A stretch of DNA of 64,000 nucleotides from Janibacter indicus (GCF_900176385.1 NZ_FWXN01000013.1:24842-88841), one strand, 5' to 3'; shown: positions 14,957-24,312, counted from the first letter of the stretch. A program made the numbers and translations. Notes: a model not told the origin generated them from the sequence alone.

Positions 14957-16891
14957 CTAGAAGCTCGCCAGGTCCGCCATCATCTCCGTGGTCAGCCAGT
15001 GGTCGGGGATGCCGAAGCCACCGACGAGCGTCGCCGCGTGGGGCCGCAGCTCGCCGCACAGCTCGTTGACGCGCGCGACGACCCCCTTCGACTGGCTGGC
15101 GCTCAGCCGACCGTGCTCCATGAACCACGCGCGGTTGGCCTCGACCGTGCTGAAGACGAAGAGGTCGCACACGAGGTTGAGCAGATCGCGACCGGGACCG
15201 TCGGGGGCCTCCTCGATCGCGGTGACGAAGGCCTCGAGCGCGATCCGGTCGATGTGCGCCCGGGCCGACTCGAGCAGGTGGTCCTGGGCCTCGTTGAAGA
15301 CCCGGAAGGAGTCGGCGCCCTCCTCGCCGGCGCGGCGCAGGCGCATCGCAAGCGTCTCGGTGAGGTGCGACTCGCGGTCCTCGAAGACGGCGAGCTGACC
15401 GCCGCGGTCCTCGAGGGCGTTGTCGCCGTCCTTGCCCGGGGCGCCGGAGATCAGTCGCTGGATGATCGACCCGCCGATCGTGTGCTCGATGACCGAGGTC
15501 GTCACCTGCCGGGCACCGAAGAGGATCGCGCCGCGGGTGTCGAGCTCCTGGAAGTCGCTCCTGTAGTCGGTGAGCATGCCCTTGGCGAGCAGCTGCAGCA
15601 GCACCGTGTTGTCGCCCTCGAAGGTCGCGAAGACGTCGGTGTCGGCCTTGAGGTCGGCGAAGCGGTTGAGCGCCATGTAGCCGGCCCCGCCGCACGCCTC
15701 CCGGCAGGCCTGGATCGTGTCGTTGGCGTGCTCGGTCGTGATCGCCTTGAGCCCGGCGGCGCGCGCTTCGAGCTCGCGCTGCGAGGACTCGTCGGTGATC
15801 TCGCCGGTGCTGATGTCGGCGAGCTTGCCGGTCAGGACGTTCTGCGCGAGGGCCAGCGCGTAGGACCTCGCGAGCCGGGGCAAAAGCTTGCGCTGGTGGG
15901 CCCGGTAGTCCATGACGACGACCTCGTGCTCGCCGTCGGGGTAGGTGAACTGCGTGCGCTGGAGGCCGTAGCGCACCGCGAGGGTGAGGGCGCTGCGGGT
16001 GGCCGCACCGGCGCCGGCGGCGACCGTCACCCGGCCGCGCACGAGCGTGCCGAGCATGGTGAAGAAGCGCCGGTTGACGCTCTCGATGGGCGAGGAGTAG
16101 CGGCCCTGGTCGTCGATGTCGCCGTACTTGTTGAGCAGGTTGGCGCGGGGGACGCGCACCTGGTCGAACATCAGCCGGCCGTTGTCGACGCCCTTGAGGC
16201 CGAGCTTGGTCCCGCAGTCGCCGATCGTCACGCCGGGCATCGGCTGGCCCGATTCGTCGCGCAGGGGGACGAGGACGCAGTGCACGCCGTGCTGCTCCTC
16301 GCCGACGACGAGCTGGGCGAAGACCGCGGCGAGCCGGGCGTCGCGGGCCGCGCCGCCGATGTAGTCCTTGCGGGCAGCGGGCGAAGGGGAGTGCACGACC
16401 AGCTCGTCGGTCTCGGGGTCGTAGGTGGCCATGGTGAGGATCGACTGCACATCGGAGCCGTGGCCGGTCTCGGTCATCGCGAAGCACCCGGGCAGCGACA
16501 GGTCGGCCATGCCGGGCAGGTACTCGCGGTGGTGGCGCTCGGTGCCGAGGTTGGCGATGGCCCCACCGAAGAGGCCGAACTGCACGCCCGCCTTGACGAA
16601 GACCGACAGGTCCCCGTGGCCGATCATCTCCAGCCCGGTGACCGAGGCCCCGACGTCACCCGTGCCACCGAGCTCGACCGGCAGGGTCGCCCGGACGAGC
16701 TCGCTGTCGGTGAGGGCGGTGACGAGCTCCAGGGTGCGCGCCCGGTGCTGCTCGAGGTCGAGCCGCAGGTCGGGCTCGGCCACGGGGAAGCGCGGGTCCG
16801 CTCGCAGCTGCTGACGGATCGCCTCCCACCGACCGTCGAGGACGGCGCGGATCTGTTCGGCGACGGGGTCCTTGGTCTGCTCGGCGCTCAT
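14957..16891 (-). CDS. Acyl-CoA oxidase/dehydrogenase family protein
   Basis: 644-residue flavoprotein of acyl-CoA oxidase type (longer than the ~380-residue dehydrogenases). FAMTETGHGSDVQSILTMAT and ATYDPETDELVVHSPSP are the oxidase-style active-site and flavin regions, followed by KDYIGGAARDARLAAVFAQL. The C-terminal half is helical, like the ACOX C-terminal domain. It would oxidise fatty acyl-CoA in beta-oxidation. The start is taken as MSAEQTKDP (ATG 16889-16891); an in-frame ATG nine bases upstream is possible. It is convergent with the ABC-F gene, 28 bases apart. Confidence 0.85.
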   Translation of the reverse strand: MSAEQTKDPVAEQIRAVLDGRWEAIRQQLRADPRFPVAEPDLRLDLEQHRARTLELVTALTDSELVRATLPVELGGTGDVGASVTGLEMIGHGDLSVFVKAGVQFGLFGGAIANLGTERHHREYLPGMADLSLPGCFAMTETGHGSDVQSILTMATYDPETDELVVHSPSPAARKDYIGGAARDARLAAVFAQLVVGEEQHGVHCVLVPLRDESGQPMPGVTIGDCGTKLGLKGVDNGRLMFDQVRVPRANLLNKYGDIDDQGRYSSPIESVNRRFFTMLGTLVRGRVTVAAGAGAATRSALTLAVRYGLQRTQFTYPDGEHEVVVMDYRAHQRKLLPRLARSYALALAQNVLTGKLADISTGEITDESSQRELEARAAGLKAITTEHANDTIQACREACGGAGYMALNRFADLKADTDVFATFEGDNTVLLQLLAKGMLTDYRSDFQELDTRGAILFGARQVTTSVIEHTIGGSIIQRLISGAPGKDGDNALEDRGGQLAVFEDRESHLTETLAMRLRRAGEEGADSFRVFNEAQDHLLESARAHIDRIALEAFVTAIEEAPDGPGRDLLNLVCDLFVFSTVEANRAWFMEHGRLSASQSKGVVARVNELCGELRPHAATLVGGFGIPDHWLTTEMMADLASF

Positions 16892-17004
16892 GCTGCGCAT
16901 GCTCGCAGATCCCCGGTCGCCGCGGGCGTGGGGGACGGTGGCGACCGCGTCACGCGGCCGCCACCGCGAGCCCCGTCAGACGTCTCTGCGTAGCCGCTCG
17001 ACCT

Positions 17005-17053
17005 GCATTGCCGTAGGGCAATGCAGCCTCGGGGTGGCTCAGACCTCGACGGG
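17005..17053 (+). repeat. Partial copy of MFS gene end plus stem-loop (direct repeat 1)
   Basis: 49 bases identical except one (A17025/G17194) to 17174-17222. The copy includes the stem-loop GCATTGCC-GTAG-GGCAATGC and the last four codons plus stop (PVEV-stop) of the leftward MFS gene. It is a displaced duplicate of that gene's end, inside the 316-base gap between the acyl-CoA oxidase start and the MFS stop. Confidence 0.9.
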
Positions 17054-17072
17054 CGGCGGCCGGGCCTTCGGA

Positions 17073-17116
17073 GTCAAAGACGTCCCGCGTGTTCAGGCAC
17101 GCGAGACGTCTTTGAC
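17073..17116. repeat. Long intergenic inverted repeat
   Basis: GTCAAAGACGTC (17073-17084) pairs with GACGTCTTTGAC (17105-17116). The inner CGCGTG/CGCACG-type arms add six pairs past a single C/A mismatch, with the six-base loop TTCAGG. It lies between the two 49-bp direct repeats and could be a terminator for the MFS operon, or part of a small mobile or duplicated cassette. Confidence 0.75.
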
Positions 17117-17173
17117 CCGCCGGATCGGCGACGCGGGCGAAGGGGGGAGGGCGCGCGGTGGTCGTGGGTGTGC

Positions 17174-17222
17174 GCATTGCCGTAGGGCAATGCGGCCTCG
17201 GGGTGGCTCAGACCTCGACGGG
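17174..17222 (+). repeat. Direct repeat 2: MFS gene end and its stem-loop
   Basis: This is the in-place copy, overlapping the MFS stop codon at 17208-17210. The stem CGCATTGCC-GTAG-GGCAATGCG sits just beyond the stop and is the likely terminator of the leftward MFS/M20 operon. A third member of this stem-loop family follows thrS at 32585-32622. Confidence 0.85.
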
Positions 17223-18626
17223 CTCGAGCTCGCGGTCCGTCGCGGGCAGGCGGGAGAGGGCGATCGCGGCGAGCAGGGCGGAGCCGGCGCAGATGCCCCA
17301 CACCGTGATATAGCCCGAGAGTGGTGCGTGCCCCTCGGTCGGGTCGGAGATGCTGCCCGTGGACGCCAGGGCCACGGCGAAGAGCGCCGAGGCCAGGCAC
17401 CCGCCGACGGTCTTGGTCGCATTGGTCAGGCCCGCCGCCTCGGCCGTGCCCCCGTGCGTCGAGGCCGCGGCCGCGGCGGCCGGGAGCGAGGCGACGAGGG
17501 CCCCCGATCCCAGGCCGGCGATGCCCATGGCGAGCATCGCGTGCGCGAGCGCGTCGTGCAGCGGGATGAAGGTCGCGTAGCCGACGGCGACGAGCACGGC
17601 GGCCCCGACGAGCATGCCCCGCACCCCGAGACGACGGGCGGCGAAGGGGGACAGCATCGCCCCGACGGCCATCGCGACGACGTAGAGGCCGATGAGGTTG
17701 GCGATCGCGGCGGCGTCGACGCCCAGTCCGTAGCCCACCTCCGCGGGGTCGGTCCGGGCGAAGGTCGACAGGGGGATCTGCGCGCCCAGGACGCTCATGC
17801 CGAAGAGGGCCGCGGCCAGCTGCACCGGCCACATCGTCGGGGCGGCGAGGGCACGCACGTCGAGGAGCGGCGAGCTGCTCGACATCTCGACGCGGACGAA
17901 GAGCCACATCACGGCGCAGCCGAGGGCCACGAGCAGCCAGGCCGGGGGACTGCCCAGGCCCTGCAGGCGCAGCACGACGAGCCCACCCAGGACGAGCAGC
18001 AGCCCAGTGCTCAGCAGCGCGGTGCCGACGAGGTCGAGGCGGCCGGTGGCCGGAGCCGACTCGTCGCGCACTCCGAGGAGGATGGCCACCAGGGCGATCG
18101 TCGTCGCGGCGGCGGGCACGGCGAGCAGTGCGGTCATGCCGAGGACCGGCTGGAGCGCACCGGCCCCCAGCGCGCCGGCGATGACGCCGACCTCGAGTGC
18201 CATGACGAGGAGGGCGGCGCCGCGCCTGACGAGCGCCGGGCGGTCGGGGTGCTCGCGAGAGCGCTCGTGGAGGATCGCGATCTCCATGGGGAGCCAGACG
18301 GTGTAGGCACCCTGGATCGCCCAGCCCACGAGGAAGGTCCAGAAGCCGGGGGCCAGGGCCACGACCCACCCGCCGACGGCGGTGATCATCGTCGCGACGA
18401 CGAGCACCCGACGGTGACCGTGCAGGTCGCCCAGCCGGGAGAGCACGGGCACGGCCAGTGCCGCGACGATGAGCTGGGCGGCCTCGAACCAGTTGACGTC
18501 GCCGTCGGCGATGCGGAGGTGGTCGGCGATGTCGCTGTAGATCGGCGTGTAGTAGCCCTGCAGGATGCCGGAGGCGATCTCGACGGCGGCGAGGAAGCCG
18601 ACGATCCGCCAGATGGTCGGGCTCAC
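17208..18626 (-). CDS. MFS transporter, DHA2-like
   Basis: 472-residue integral membrane protein with about 12-14 hydrophobic segments. SRLGDLHGHRRVLVVATMIT is the MFS loop 2-3 motif, and the long internal repeat and charged GRLDLVG linker are typical of drug-efflux DHA2-type carriers. The start is GTG at 18624-18626 (MSPTIWRIVGFLAA), overlapping the stop of the M20 peptidase gene as GTGA; the frame is open further upstream but only antisense-like. Coupling to a peptidase suggests export of a peptide-like or amino acid-derived substrate, but this is inference. Confidence 0.85.
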   Translation of the reverse strand: MSPTIWRIVGFLAAVEIASGILQGYYTPIYSDIADHLRIADGDVNWFEAAQLIVAALAVPVLSRLGDLHGHRRVLVVATMITAVGGWVVALAPGFWTFLVGWAIQGAYTVWLPMEIAILHERSREHPDRPALVRRGAALLVMALEVGVIAGALGAGALQPVLGMTALLAVPAAATTIALVAILLGVRDESAPATGRLDLVGTALLSTGLLLVLGGLVVLRLQGLGSPPAWLLVALGCAVMWLFVRVEMSSSSPLLDVRALAAPTMWPVQLAAALFGMSVLGAQIPLSTFARTDPAEVGYGLGVDAAAIANLIGLYVVAMAVGAMLSPFAARRLGVRGMLVGAAVLVAVGYATFIPLHDALAHAMLAMGIAGLGSGALVASLPAAAAAASTHGGTAEAAGLTNATKTVGGCLASALFAVALASTGSISDPTEGHAPLSGYITVWGICAGSALLAAIALSRLPATDRELEPVEV

Positions 18627-19975
18627 CGCTCGCCCGCCAGGCCGTCGAGCAGCGCGCGGTACCACCGGATCCCGTCGAGGAAGTCCTCGACCGCCAGGCG
18701 CTCGTCGTAGGAGTGGATCGCCTCGCGCTGGGCGGCACTCATCCGGAAGGGCGCGAAGCGGTAGACCCGCTCGCAGATCGTCGTGAAGTGGCGCGCGTCC
18801 GTCGCGGCGTACATGACGTAGGGCACCGGCACCGCCTCGGCGAAGACCTCGGTGATCGTCCGCTCGAGGAGGGCGAAGGCGGGGTCGTCGACCGGCGAGA
18901 GCGGGCTCGGCTCGTGCGCGTCGGCCACCTCGACGTCGATGTCGGATCCGACGACCCGCCGGATCCGGTCGGTGGCGTCCGCGGTGGTCTCGCCGACCGC
19001 GATGCGCAGGTTGAGCCCGGCGACGACGGAGGTCGGGCTGACGTTGATCGCCGGCGACCCGGTGAGCGTCGTGACAGCCACCGTCGTGCGGGCCAGTGCG
19101 GCGGCCTCGGGGCCGGCGGCGACGAGCAGCCGGGCAAGGGCACTGGGGAAGCGGTCGGCGCGCTCGACGACCGGTCGCAGGGGGCGCGGCAGGTGCGGCG
19201 CGAGACGCCGGAGCATCTCGAGCGTCGCGGGGGAGACGTGGGCCGGGAAGGGTCGGCGCTCCAGCCGGGTGATCGCCGCGGCCACGCGGGCGGCGGGACC
19301 CCCCTTCGCCGGTCGCGAAGCGTGACCGCCGCGGCCGCTGGCCGTGAGCCGAAGGGAGAGCACCCCCTTTTCGGAGACGCCCACGACCCCGAGGGGTCGG
19401 GTGACCCCGGGGAAGGCCTCGGAGGCGATGGCCCCGCCCTCGTCGAGGACGAACCAGGGGCGTACGCCCCGCTCGCGCAGCGTCTCCACGGCACGACGGG
19501 CGCTGCTGCCCATGACCTCCTCGTCGCTGCCGAAGGAGAGCCACACGTCGCGTGCGGGCCGCTGCCCATCGGCCAGGAGGGACTCGACGGCGGCGATGAC
19601 GGCGACGAGCTGGCCCTTGTCGTCGAGGGTCCCTCTACCCCAGATGACGCCGTCGACGACCTCGGCCGCCAGCGGCGGGTGCGTCCACAGGCTCTCGTCG
19701 CCGAGCGGCACCACGTCCATGTGGGCCATGAGGACGACGGGGTCGGCCCCGGCCGTCGGCGAGGTCGGGTCGGCGGGCACCCGGATGAGCAGCGCGTGCG
19801 GCGGGACGTCGATGACCTCGCCCACCTCATGGGTCAGGGGGAAGTGCTCGCGCAGGCGGGAGTGCAGCTCGACGAAGGGAGCGGGGTCGGTCGTCTCCGG
19901 GTCTGCGGAGGCCACGGTCGGCAGCCGCAGGATCTCGCGCAGTGCCGTGACGGGAGCCGCGTCGATGGGGTCCAT
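18623..19975 (-). CDS. M20-family metallopeptidase
   Basis: 450-residue zinc hydrolase of the carboxypeptidase S/PM20D1-like M20 branch. The metal and catalytic motifs are VLMAHMDVVPLG, WGRGTLDDKGQLVAV, and FGSDEEVMG with the catalytic and metal glutamates, and YAATDARHFTT near the C terminus. Other M20 relatives include ArgE, DapE and N-acyl amino acid hydrolases. No signal peptide is seen, so it acts in the cytoplasm. It precedes the MFS gene with a four-base overlap. Confidence 0.87.
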   Translation of the reverse strand: MDPIDAAPVTALREILRLPTVASADPETTDPAPFVELHSRLREHFPLTHEVGEVIDVPPHALLIRVPADPTSPTAGADPVVLMAHMDVVPLGDESLWTHPPLAAEVVDGVIWGRGTLDDKGQLVAVIAAVESLLADGQRPARDVWLSFGSDEEVMGSSARRAVETLRERGVRPWFVLDEGGAIASEAFPGVTRPLGVVGVSEKGVLSLRLTASGRGGHASRPAKGGPAARVAAAITRLERRPFPAHVSPATLEMLRRLAPHLPRPLRPVVERADRFPSALARLLVAAGPEAAALARTTVAVTTLTGSPAINVSPTSVVAGLNLRIAVGETTADATDRIRRVVGSDIDVEVADAHEPSPLSPVDDPAFALLERTITEVFAEAVPVPYVMYAATDARHFTTICERVYRFAPFRMSAAQREAIHSYDERLAVEDFLDGIRWYRALLDGLAGER

Positions 19976-19985
19976 GGGCGCGACC

Positions 19986-20669
19986 CTACGCGTCGGTAGG
20001 CTGCTTCCAGGCGATCTTCAGACCCGACCAGGCCAGGTCGGTCAGCTGGGCGGTGACCTCCTCGCGGGAGACCTCGCCCGCGGTGCCTGCGAGCCACGCG
20101 TCGGCGCCGGCTCGCACCAGGCCGACCATCGACTGGCCCCACAGCATCGCGGGGGCCGGGTCGTTGCCGCGCTCGACGAGGGCGGCGGCCACGAGGTCGC
20201 TGATCTGACCCGCCATCCGACCCGTGGCGCTGGCGGCGACCTCGGCGGCGTTGCCGCCGGTCGAGGTGCCGACGATCGGCGCGGAGACGATGAAGCGGTA
20301 GACCTCGGGGTCGCGCTCGACGAGCTGGAGGTAGGCGTCGATCGCGGCGTGGATCACCGAGCGCGGGTCGACGTCGAGCGCGTCGAGCCCGGAGCCGAAC
20401 CCGCCCGTCCGGCGACCGAGGACCTTGCCGATGTCACGCAGGATGAGCTCGTCGACCCGGGCGGCGACGGCCTGGTAGAGGCCGCGTCGGTCGGTGAAGT
20501 GCCGGTAGAAGACCGTCTTGGAGGTGCCGGCGTCGGCGGCGAGCTCGTCCATGCCGACGGTGGCGCCCCGGCTGCGGATGGTGCGGATCGCCGACTCGAC
20601 GAGCGCCTTGCGACGCTCCTGACGATGCACCTCCCAGCGGGCGCTGCGGCCGTCGGTGGTGTCACTCAC
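19986..20669 (-). CDS. TetR-family transcriptional regulator
   Basis: 227 residues with an N-terminal TetR helix-turn-helix (ALVESAIRTIRSRGATVGMD, then AGTSKTVFYRHFTDRRGLYQ) at about residues 20-70 and a helical ligand domain. GTG at 20667-20669 was chosen because MSDTTDGRSARWEVHRQERR leads directly into the domain. It is divergent from the thiolase operon, 124 bases away, and probably controls it, as many TetR repressors control fatty acid genes. It ends 10 bases before the M20 gene start on the same strand. Confidence 0.87.
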   Translation of the reverse strand: MSDTTDGRSARWEVHRQERRKALVESAIRTIRSRGATVGMDELAADAGTSKTVFYRHFTDRRGLYQAVAARVDELILRDIGKVLGRRTGGFGSGLDALDVDPRSVIHAAIDAYLQLVERDPEVYRFIVSAPIVGTSTGGNAAEVAASATGRMAGQISDLVAAALVERGNDPAPAMLWGQSMVGLVRAGADAWLAGTAGEVSREEVTAQLTDLAWSGLKIAWKQPTDA

Positions 20670-20793
20670 AAGGCGGGACGGTATCAGGGACGAGGGGTAC
20701 CTGCTACCGTCCGTATCGCATAAAGTCAGTGGTGGGAGAGGCGGCGCACGACGCCGTCCCCGACTGACACCAACACGACCCAGGAGACCTGTG

Positions 20794-22083
20794 GTGGCTA
20801 ACAACCTGCCGCGTCGCGCCGCCGTCCTCGGTGGCAACCGCATCCCCTTCGCCCGCCAGTTCGCCGCGTACGCCGAGGCGTCCAACCAGGACATGTTCAC
20901 CGCCGCCCTGGACGGGCTCGTCGCCCGCTACAACCTCGGTGGCAAGCACATCGACGAGGTTGCCGGTGGTGCGGTCATCAAGCACTCCCGCGACTTCAAC
21001 CTCGTCCGCGAGGCCGTTCTCGGCTCGGCCCTCGCGCCGACGACCTCCGCCTACGACCTGCAGCAGGCCTGCGGCACCGGCCTCGAGACCGCGATCCTCG
21101 TGTCCAACAAGATCAAGCTGGGCCAGATCGAGTCCGGCATCGCCGGTGGCGTCGACACCGCCTCGGACGCCCCGATCACCGTCACCGAGTCGCTGCGCAA
21201 GAAGCTGCTCAAGGTCAACCGGGCCAAGGGCGCCAAGGCGCAGGCCCTGGCGCTCACCAAGATCCGCCCGACGGACCTCGGCATCGCCACCCCGGCCAAC
21301 GTCGAGCCGCGCACCGGCCTGTCGATGGGTGACCACATGGCCATCACGGCCAAGAAGTGGGGCATCACCCGCGAGGCGCAGGACGAGCTCGCCATGAAGA
21401 GCCACCACAACCTCGCCCGCTCCTACGACGAGGGCTTCCAGGACGACCTCGTCACGAGCTTCATGGGTCTGTCCAAGGACCAGAACATGCGGGCCGACTC
21501 CTCGATGGAAAAGCTCGCCAAGCTCAAGCCGGTCTTCGGCAAGGGCGACGACGCGACGATGACCGCCGGCAACTCGACGCCGCTCACCGACGGCGCGTCC
21601 GTGGTGCTGCTCGGCTCCGAGGAGTGGGCCGCGGAGCAGGGCCTCACCCCGCTCGCGTGGTTCGTCGACGGCCAGGCCGCCGCGGTCGACTACGTCCACG
21701 GTGCCGAGGGCCTGCTCATGGCCCCCGCCTATGCCATCCCGCGCATGCTCGAGCGCAACGGCCTGACGCTGCAGGACTTCGACTACTACGAGATCCACGA
21801 GGCCTTCGCCGCGACGGTGCTCTCCACGCTCGCCGCGTGGGAGGACGAGGACTTCTGCCGCGAGAAGCTCGGCCTGGACGCCCCGCTCGGGTCCATCGAC
21901 CGCGACAAGCTCAACGTCAACGGCTCCTCGCTCGCCGCTGGTCACCCCTTCGCCGCCACCGGTGGCCGCATCGTCGCCGCGCTGGCCAAGATGCTGCACG
22001 CCAAGGGCCCGGGCAGCCGTGGCCTGATCTCCATCTGCGCCGCCGGTGGACAGGGCGTCGTGGCCATCCTCGAGGGCGCCTGA
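20794..22083 (+). CDS. Acetyl-CoA acyltransferase (thiolase), FadA2-like
   Basis: 429-residue thiolase for the last step of beta-oxidation or for acetoacetyl-CoA formation. Nucleophile Cys is in YDLQQACGTGLETAI, the histidine motif reads YYEIHEAFAATV, and the second Cys lies in SICAAGGQG. NGSSLAAGHPFAATGGR is the conserved GHP region. GTG 20794 has AGGAGA 6 bases upstream, while GTG 20791 is too close. It begins an operon with FabG4-like and MaoC-like genes, the order known from the mycobacterial fadA2-fabG4-htdX locus, and faces a TetR gene. Confidence 0.88.
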   Translation: MANNLPRRAAVLGGNRIPFARQFAAYAEASNQDMFTAALDGLVARYNLGGKHIDEVAGGAVIKHSRDFNLVREAVLGSALAPTTSAYDLQQACGTGLETAILVSNKIKLGQIESGIAGGVDTASDAPITVTESLRKKLLKVNRAKGAKAQALALTKIRPTDLGIATPANVEPRTGLSMGDHMAITAKKWGITREAQDELAMKSHHNLARSYDEGFQDDLVTSFMGLSKDQNMRADSSMEKLAKLKPVFGKGDDATMTAGNSTPLTDGASVVLLGSEEWAAEQGLTPLAWFVDGQAAAVDYVHGAEGLLMAPAYAIPRMLERNGLTLQDFDYYEIHEAFAATVLSTLAAWEDEDFCREKLGLDAPLGSIDRDKLNVNGSSLAAGHPFAATGGRIVAALAKMLHAKGPGSRGLISICAAGGQGVVAILEGA

Positions 22084-22117
22084 GCCTTCCCCGCACCGAC
22101 TCAAGGAGAACACCCAC

Positions 22118-23455
22118 ATGGGATTCGAGTACGGCAAGTTCGTCAGCTCCGGTCTGGGCAAGCAGATCGCCAACACCCTCGGCCTGCCCCGTCCGACCAA
22201 GCTGCGTCGCCACAAGGCCGGCGCCCCGCTCATCGGCGGCGCGGTCCTGCTCGCCGGGCACGGTGACGCCCCGGTCGCCGCTCTGCTCACCGAGGCCCTG
22301 CAGGCCGACGGCGTGCAGATCGCGACCTCTCCGTCGACCTCGGTCGCCGGTGTTGTCGTGGACATGACCCAGGCCCGCACCCCCGCGGACCTGGAGACCC
22401 TGCGCGGCATCCTCGCCCCGGCGCTGAAGACCCTGGCCCCCACCGGCCGGGTCATCGTCATCGGCCGTCCGGTCGCGGACACCGACGACGTCGCCGAGGC
22501 CGCGGCCCGCCGCGCGCTCGAGGGCATCGTGCGCTCGGTCGGCAAGGAGATGCGTGCCGGCGGCACGGCCAACATGGTCTACGTCGCCGAGGGTGCCGAT
22601 GCCAACGCCGAGGCGACCGTCCGCTTCTTCCTCTCCGGCCGCTCGGCCTACGTCTCGGCGCAGGTCGTGCACGTCGGCGAGGCCGTCGGCGACATCGTTG
22701 TGCCCGAGAGCTGGGACGCCCCGCTCGAGGGCAAGGTCGCGGTCGTCACCGGCGCTGCGCGCGGCATCGGTGCCGCGATCGCCGAGGTCCTCAGCCGTGA
22801 CGGCGCGACCGTCGTGTGCGTCGACATCCCCGCCGCCGGCGGCCCGCTGGCCGAGGTGGCCAACCGCATCGGTGGCTCTGCCCTGCAGGTCGACGTCACC
22901 GCCGAGGACGCGGGGGCCAAGATCGTCGAGCACGCGAGCCGGTTGCACGGTGGCTTCGACATCGTCGTGCACAACGCGGGCATCACCCGCGACAAGCTGC
23001 TCGTCAACACCGACGCCGACCGCTGGGGCTCGGTGCTCAACGTCAACCTGCTGTCGATCCTCAAGATGAACGAGGCGCTCGTGCCCGCCATCAACGAGGG
23101 CGGCCACATCGTCAACGTCGCCTCGATCGCCGGCATCGCCGGCAACCGCGGTCAGGCCAACTACGCGGCGAGCAAGGCCGGCGTCATCGGCATGACCTCG
23201 AGCCTGGCCAAGGACCGGCAGGTCCTCGCCAAGGGTGTGACGGTCAACGCCGTCGCCCCCGGCTTCATCGAGACCGAGATGACGGCCAAGATCCCGCTCG
23301 CGACGCGCGAGATCGGCCGCCTGACCAACTCCCTGTCGCAGGGTGGTCTGCCGGTCGACGTCGCCGAGACGATCGGCTGGTTCGCGTGGGACAGCAACCG
23401 CGCCGTCACGGGCAACACCGTGCGCGTGTGCGGTCAGATGCTGCTGGGCGCCTGA
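22118..23455 (+). CDS. fabG: FabG4-like 3-oxoacyl reductase (high-molecular-weight FabG)
   Basis: 445-residue reductase, nearly twice the size of standard FabG. Residues 1-200 form a degenerate flavodoxin/SDR-like N-terminal domain. The catalytic SDR domain starts near residue 205 with GAARGIGAAIAEVL, then NAGITRDKLL, the catalytic YAASKAG tyrosine-lysine motif and NAVAPGFIETEMT. M. tuberculosis FabG4 has this arrangement and uses NADH with CoA substrates. AAGGAGAA lies 7 bases before ATG 22118. The stop overlaps the next ATG (TGATG). Confidence 0.88.
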   Translation: MGFEYGKFVSSGLGKQIANTLGLPRPTKLRRHKAGAPLIGGAVLLAGHGDAPVAALLTEALQADGVQIATSPSTSVAGVVVDMTQARTPADLETLRGILAPALKTLAPTGRVIVIGRPVADTDDVAEAAARRALEGIVRSVGKEMRAGGTANMVYVAEGADANAEATVRFFLSGRSAYVSAQVVHVGEAVGDIVVPESWDAPLEGKVAVVTGAARGIGAAIAEVLSRDGATVVCVDIPAAGGPLAEVANRIGGSALQVDVTAEDAGAKIVEHASRLHGGFDIVVHNAGITRDKLLVNTDADRWGSVLNVNLLSILKMNEALVPAINEGGHIVNVASIAGIAGNRGQANYAASKAGVIGMTSSLAKDRQVLAKGVTVNAVAPGFIETEMTAKIPLATREIGRLTNSLSQGGLPVDVAETIGWFAWDSNRAVTGNTVRVCGQMLLGA

Positions 23456-24300
23456 TGGCCGTCACGACCGTCAAGAGCATCCCGGCGCTCGGGCCGATCT
23501 ACGCCAAGGCGGCGCTGCCGGGCAAGGGCGGCGGTTCGTCGCTGCCCGACACCCGGCTGCGCCTGGAGGGCCACGAGATCGACCGGTCCGATTTGCTCGA
23601 GTACCAGCGCATCTGCGGCTTCAACAACAGCGACGTGCTGCCGCACACCTACCCGCACGTCGTCGGCTTCCCGCTGCAGATGCAGCTGATGTCGGGCAAG
23701 GGCTTCCCCCTGCCGCTCATGGGCCTGGTCCACGTCGAGAACGTCATCACGGTGCACCGTGAGGTCCGCTTCGACGAGGCCCTGGACATCACCGTGTCCG
23801 CCGACAACCTGCGGGCCCACCCCAAGGGCAAGGTCGTCGACCTCGTCACCGAGGTCGACGTCGCCGGCGAGCGTGTCTGGGAGGGGCGCTCGACCTACCT
23901 GGCCCGAGGCAAGGGTGACGCCGAGGCGGACCGGGGTGCGCAGCCCCCTTCGATCCCCACGGGCCAGGCCGCCGCGAAGTGGTCGCTGCCCGGCGACCTC
24001 GGTCGCACCTACGGGCTCGTGTCGGGTGACATCAACCCGATCCACATGAGCGCCGTGACGGCGAAGGCCATGGGCTTCCCCAAGGCGATCGCCCACGGCA
24101 TGTGGACCTACGCACGGGTCCTCGGCGCCATCGGGCCGCGCACCAGCGGTCCGTGCACGAGCCACGTGTGGTTCAAGAAGCCGGTGCTGCTGCCGGCCAA
24201 GGTCGACTTCGTCATCGACACCACCGGCGAGGAGGTCGTCGCGGGACTGCGCAGCACGCGCAAGCCCGAGACGGAGCACCTCGTGCTCACCCTGGCCTGA
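23455..24300 (+). CDS. MaoC-like 3-hydroxyacyl dehydratase (HtdX-like)
   Basis: 281-residue double hot-dog protein. The hydratase-2 motif with catalytic Asp/His lies in YGLVSGDINPIHMSAVTAKA, followed by GFPKAIAHGMWT. The N-terminal half (LEYQRICGFNNSDVLPHTYP) is the non-catalytic hot dog. It would hydrate or dehydrate 3-hydroxyacyl-CoA or ACP in series with the upstream reductase and thiolase. ATG 23455 overlaps the fabG stop by one base, so the two are translationally coupled. Confidence 0.87.
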   Translation: MAVTTVKSIPALGPIYAKAALPGKGGGSSLPDTRLRLEGHEIDRSDLLEYQRICGFNNSDVLPHTYPHVVGFPLQMQLMSGKGFPLPLMGLVHVENVITVHREVRFDEALDITVSADNLRAHPKGKVVDLVTEVDVAGERVWEGRSTYLARGKGDAEADRGAQPPSIPTGQAAAKWSLPGDLGRTYGLVSGDINPIHMSAVTAKAMGFPKAIAHGMWTYARVLGAIGPRTSGPCTSHVWFKKPVLLPAKVDFVIDTTGEEVVAGLRSTRKPETEHLVLTLA

Positions 24301-24312
24301 CCGCCGAGGTCA

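Noticed and set aside
16950..17177. Leftward 75-codon gene between acyl-CoA oxidase and MFS gene
   Set aside because: The frame is built from the 49-bp repeat and hairpin DNA and has no plausible start site or homology.
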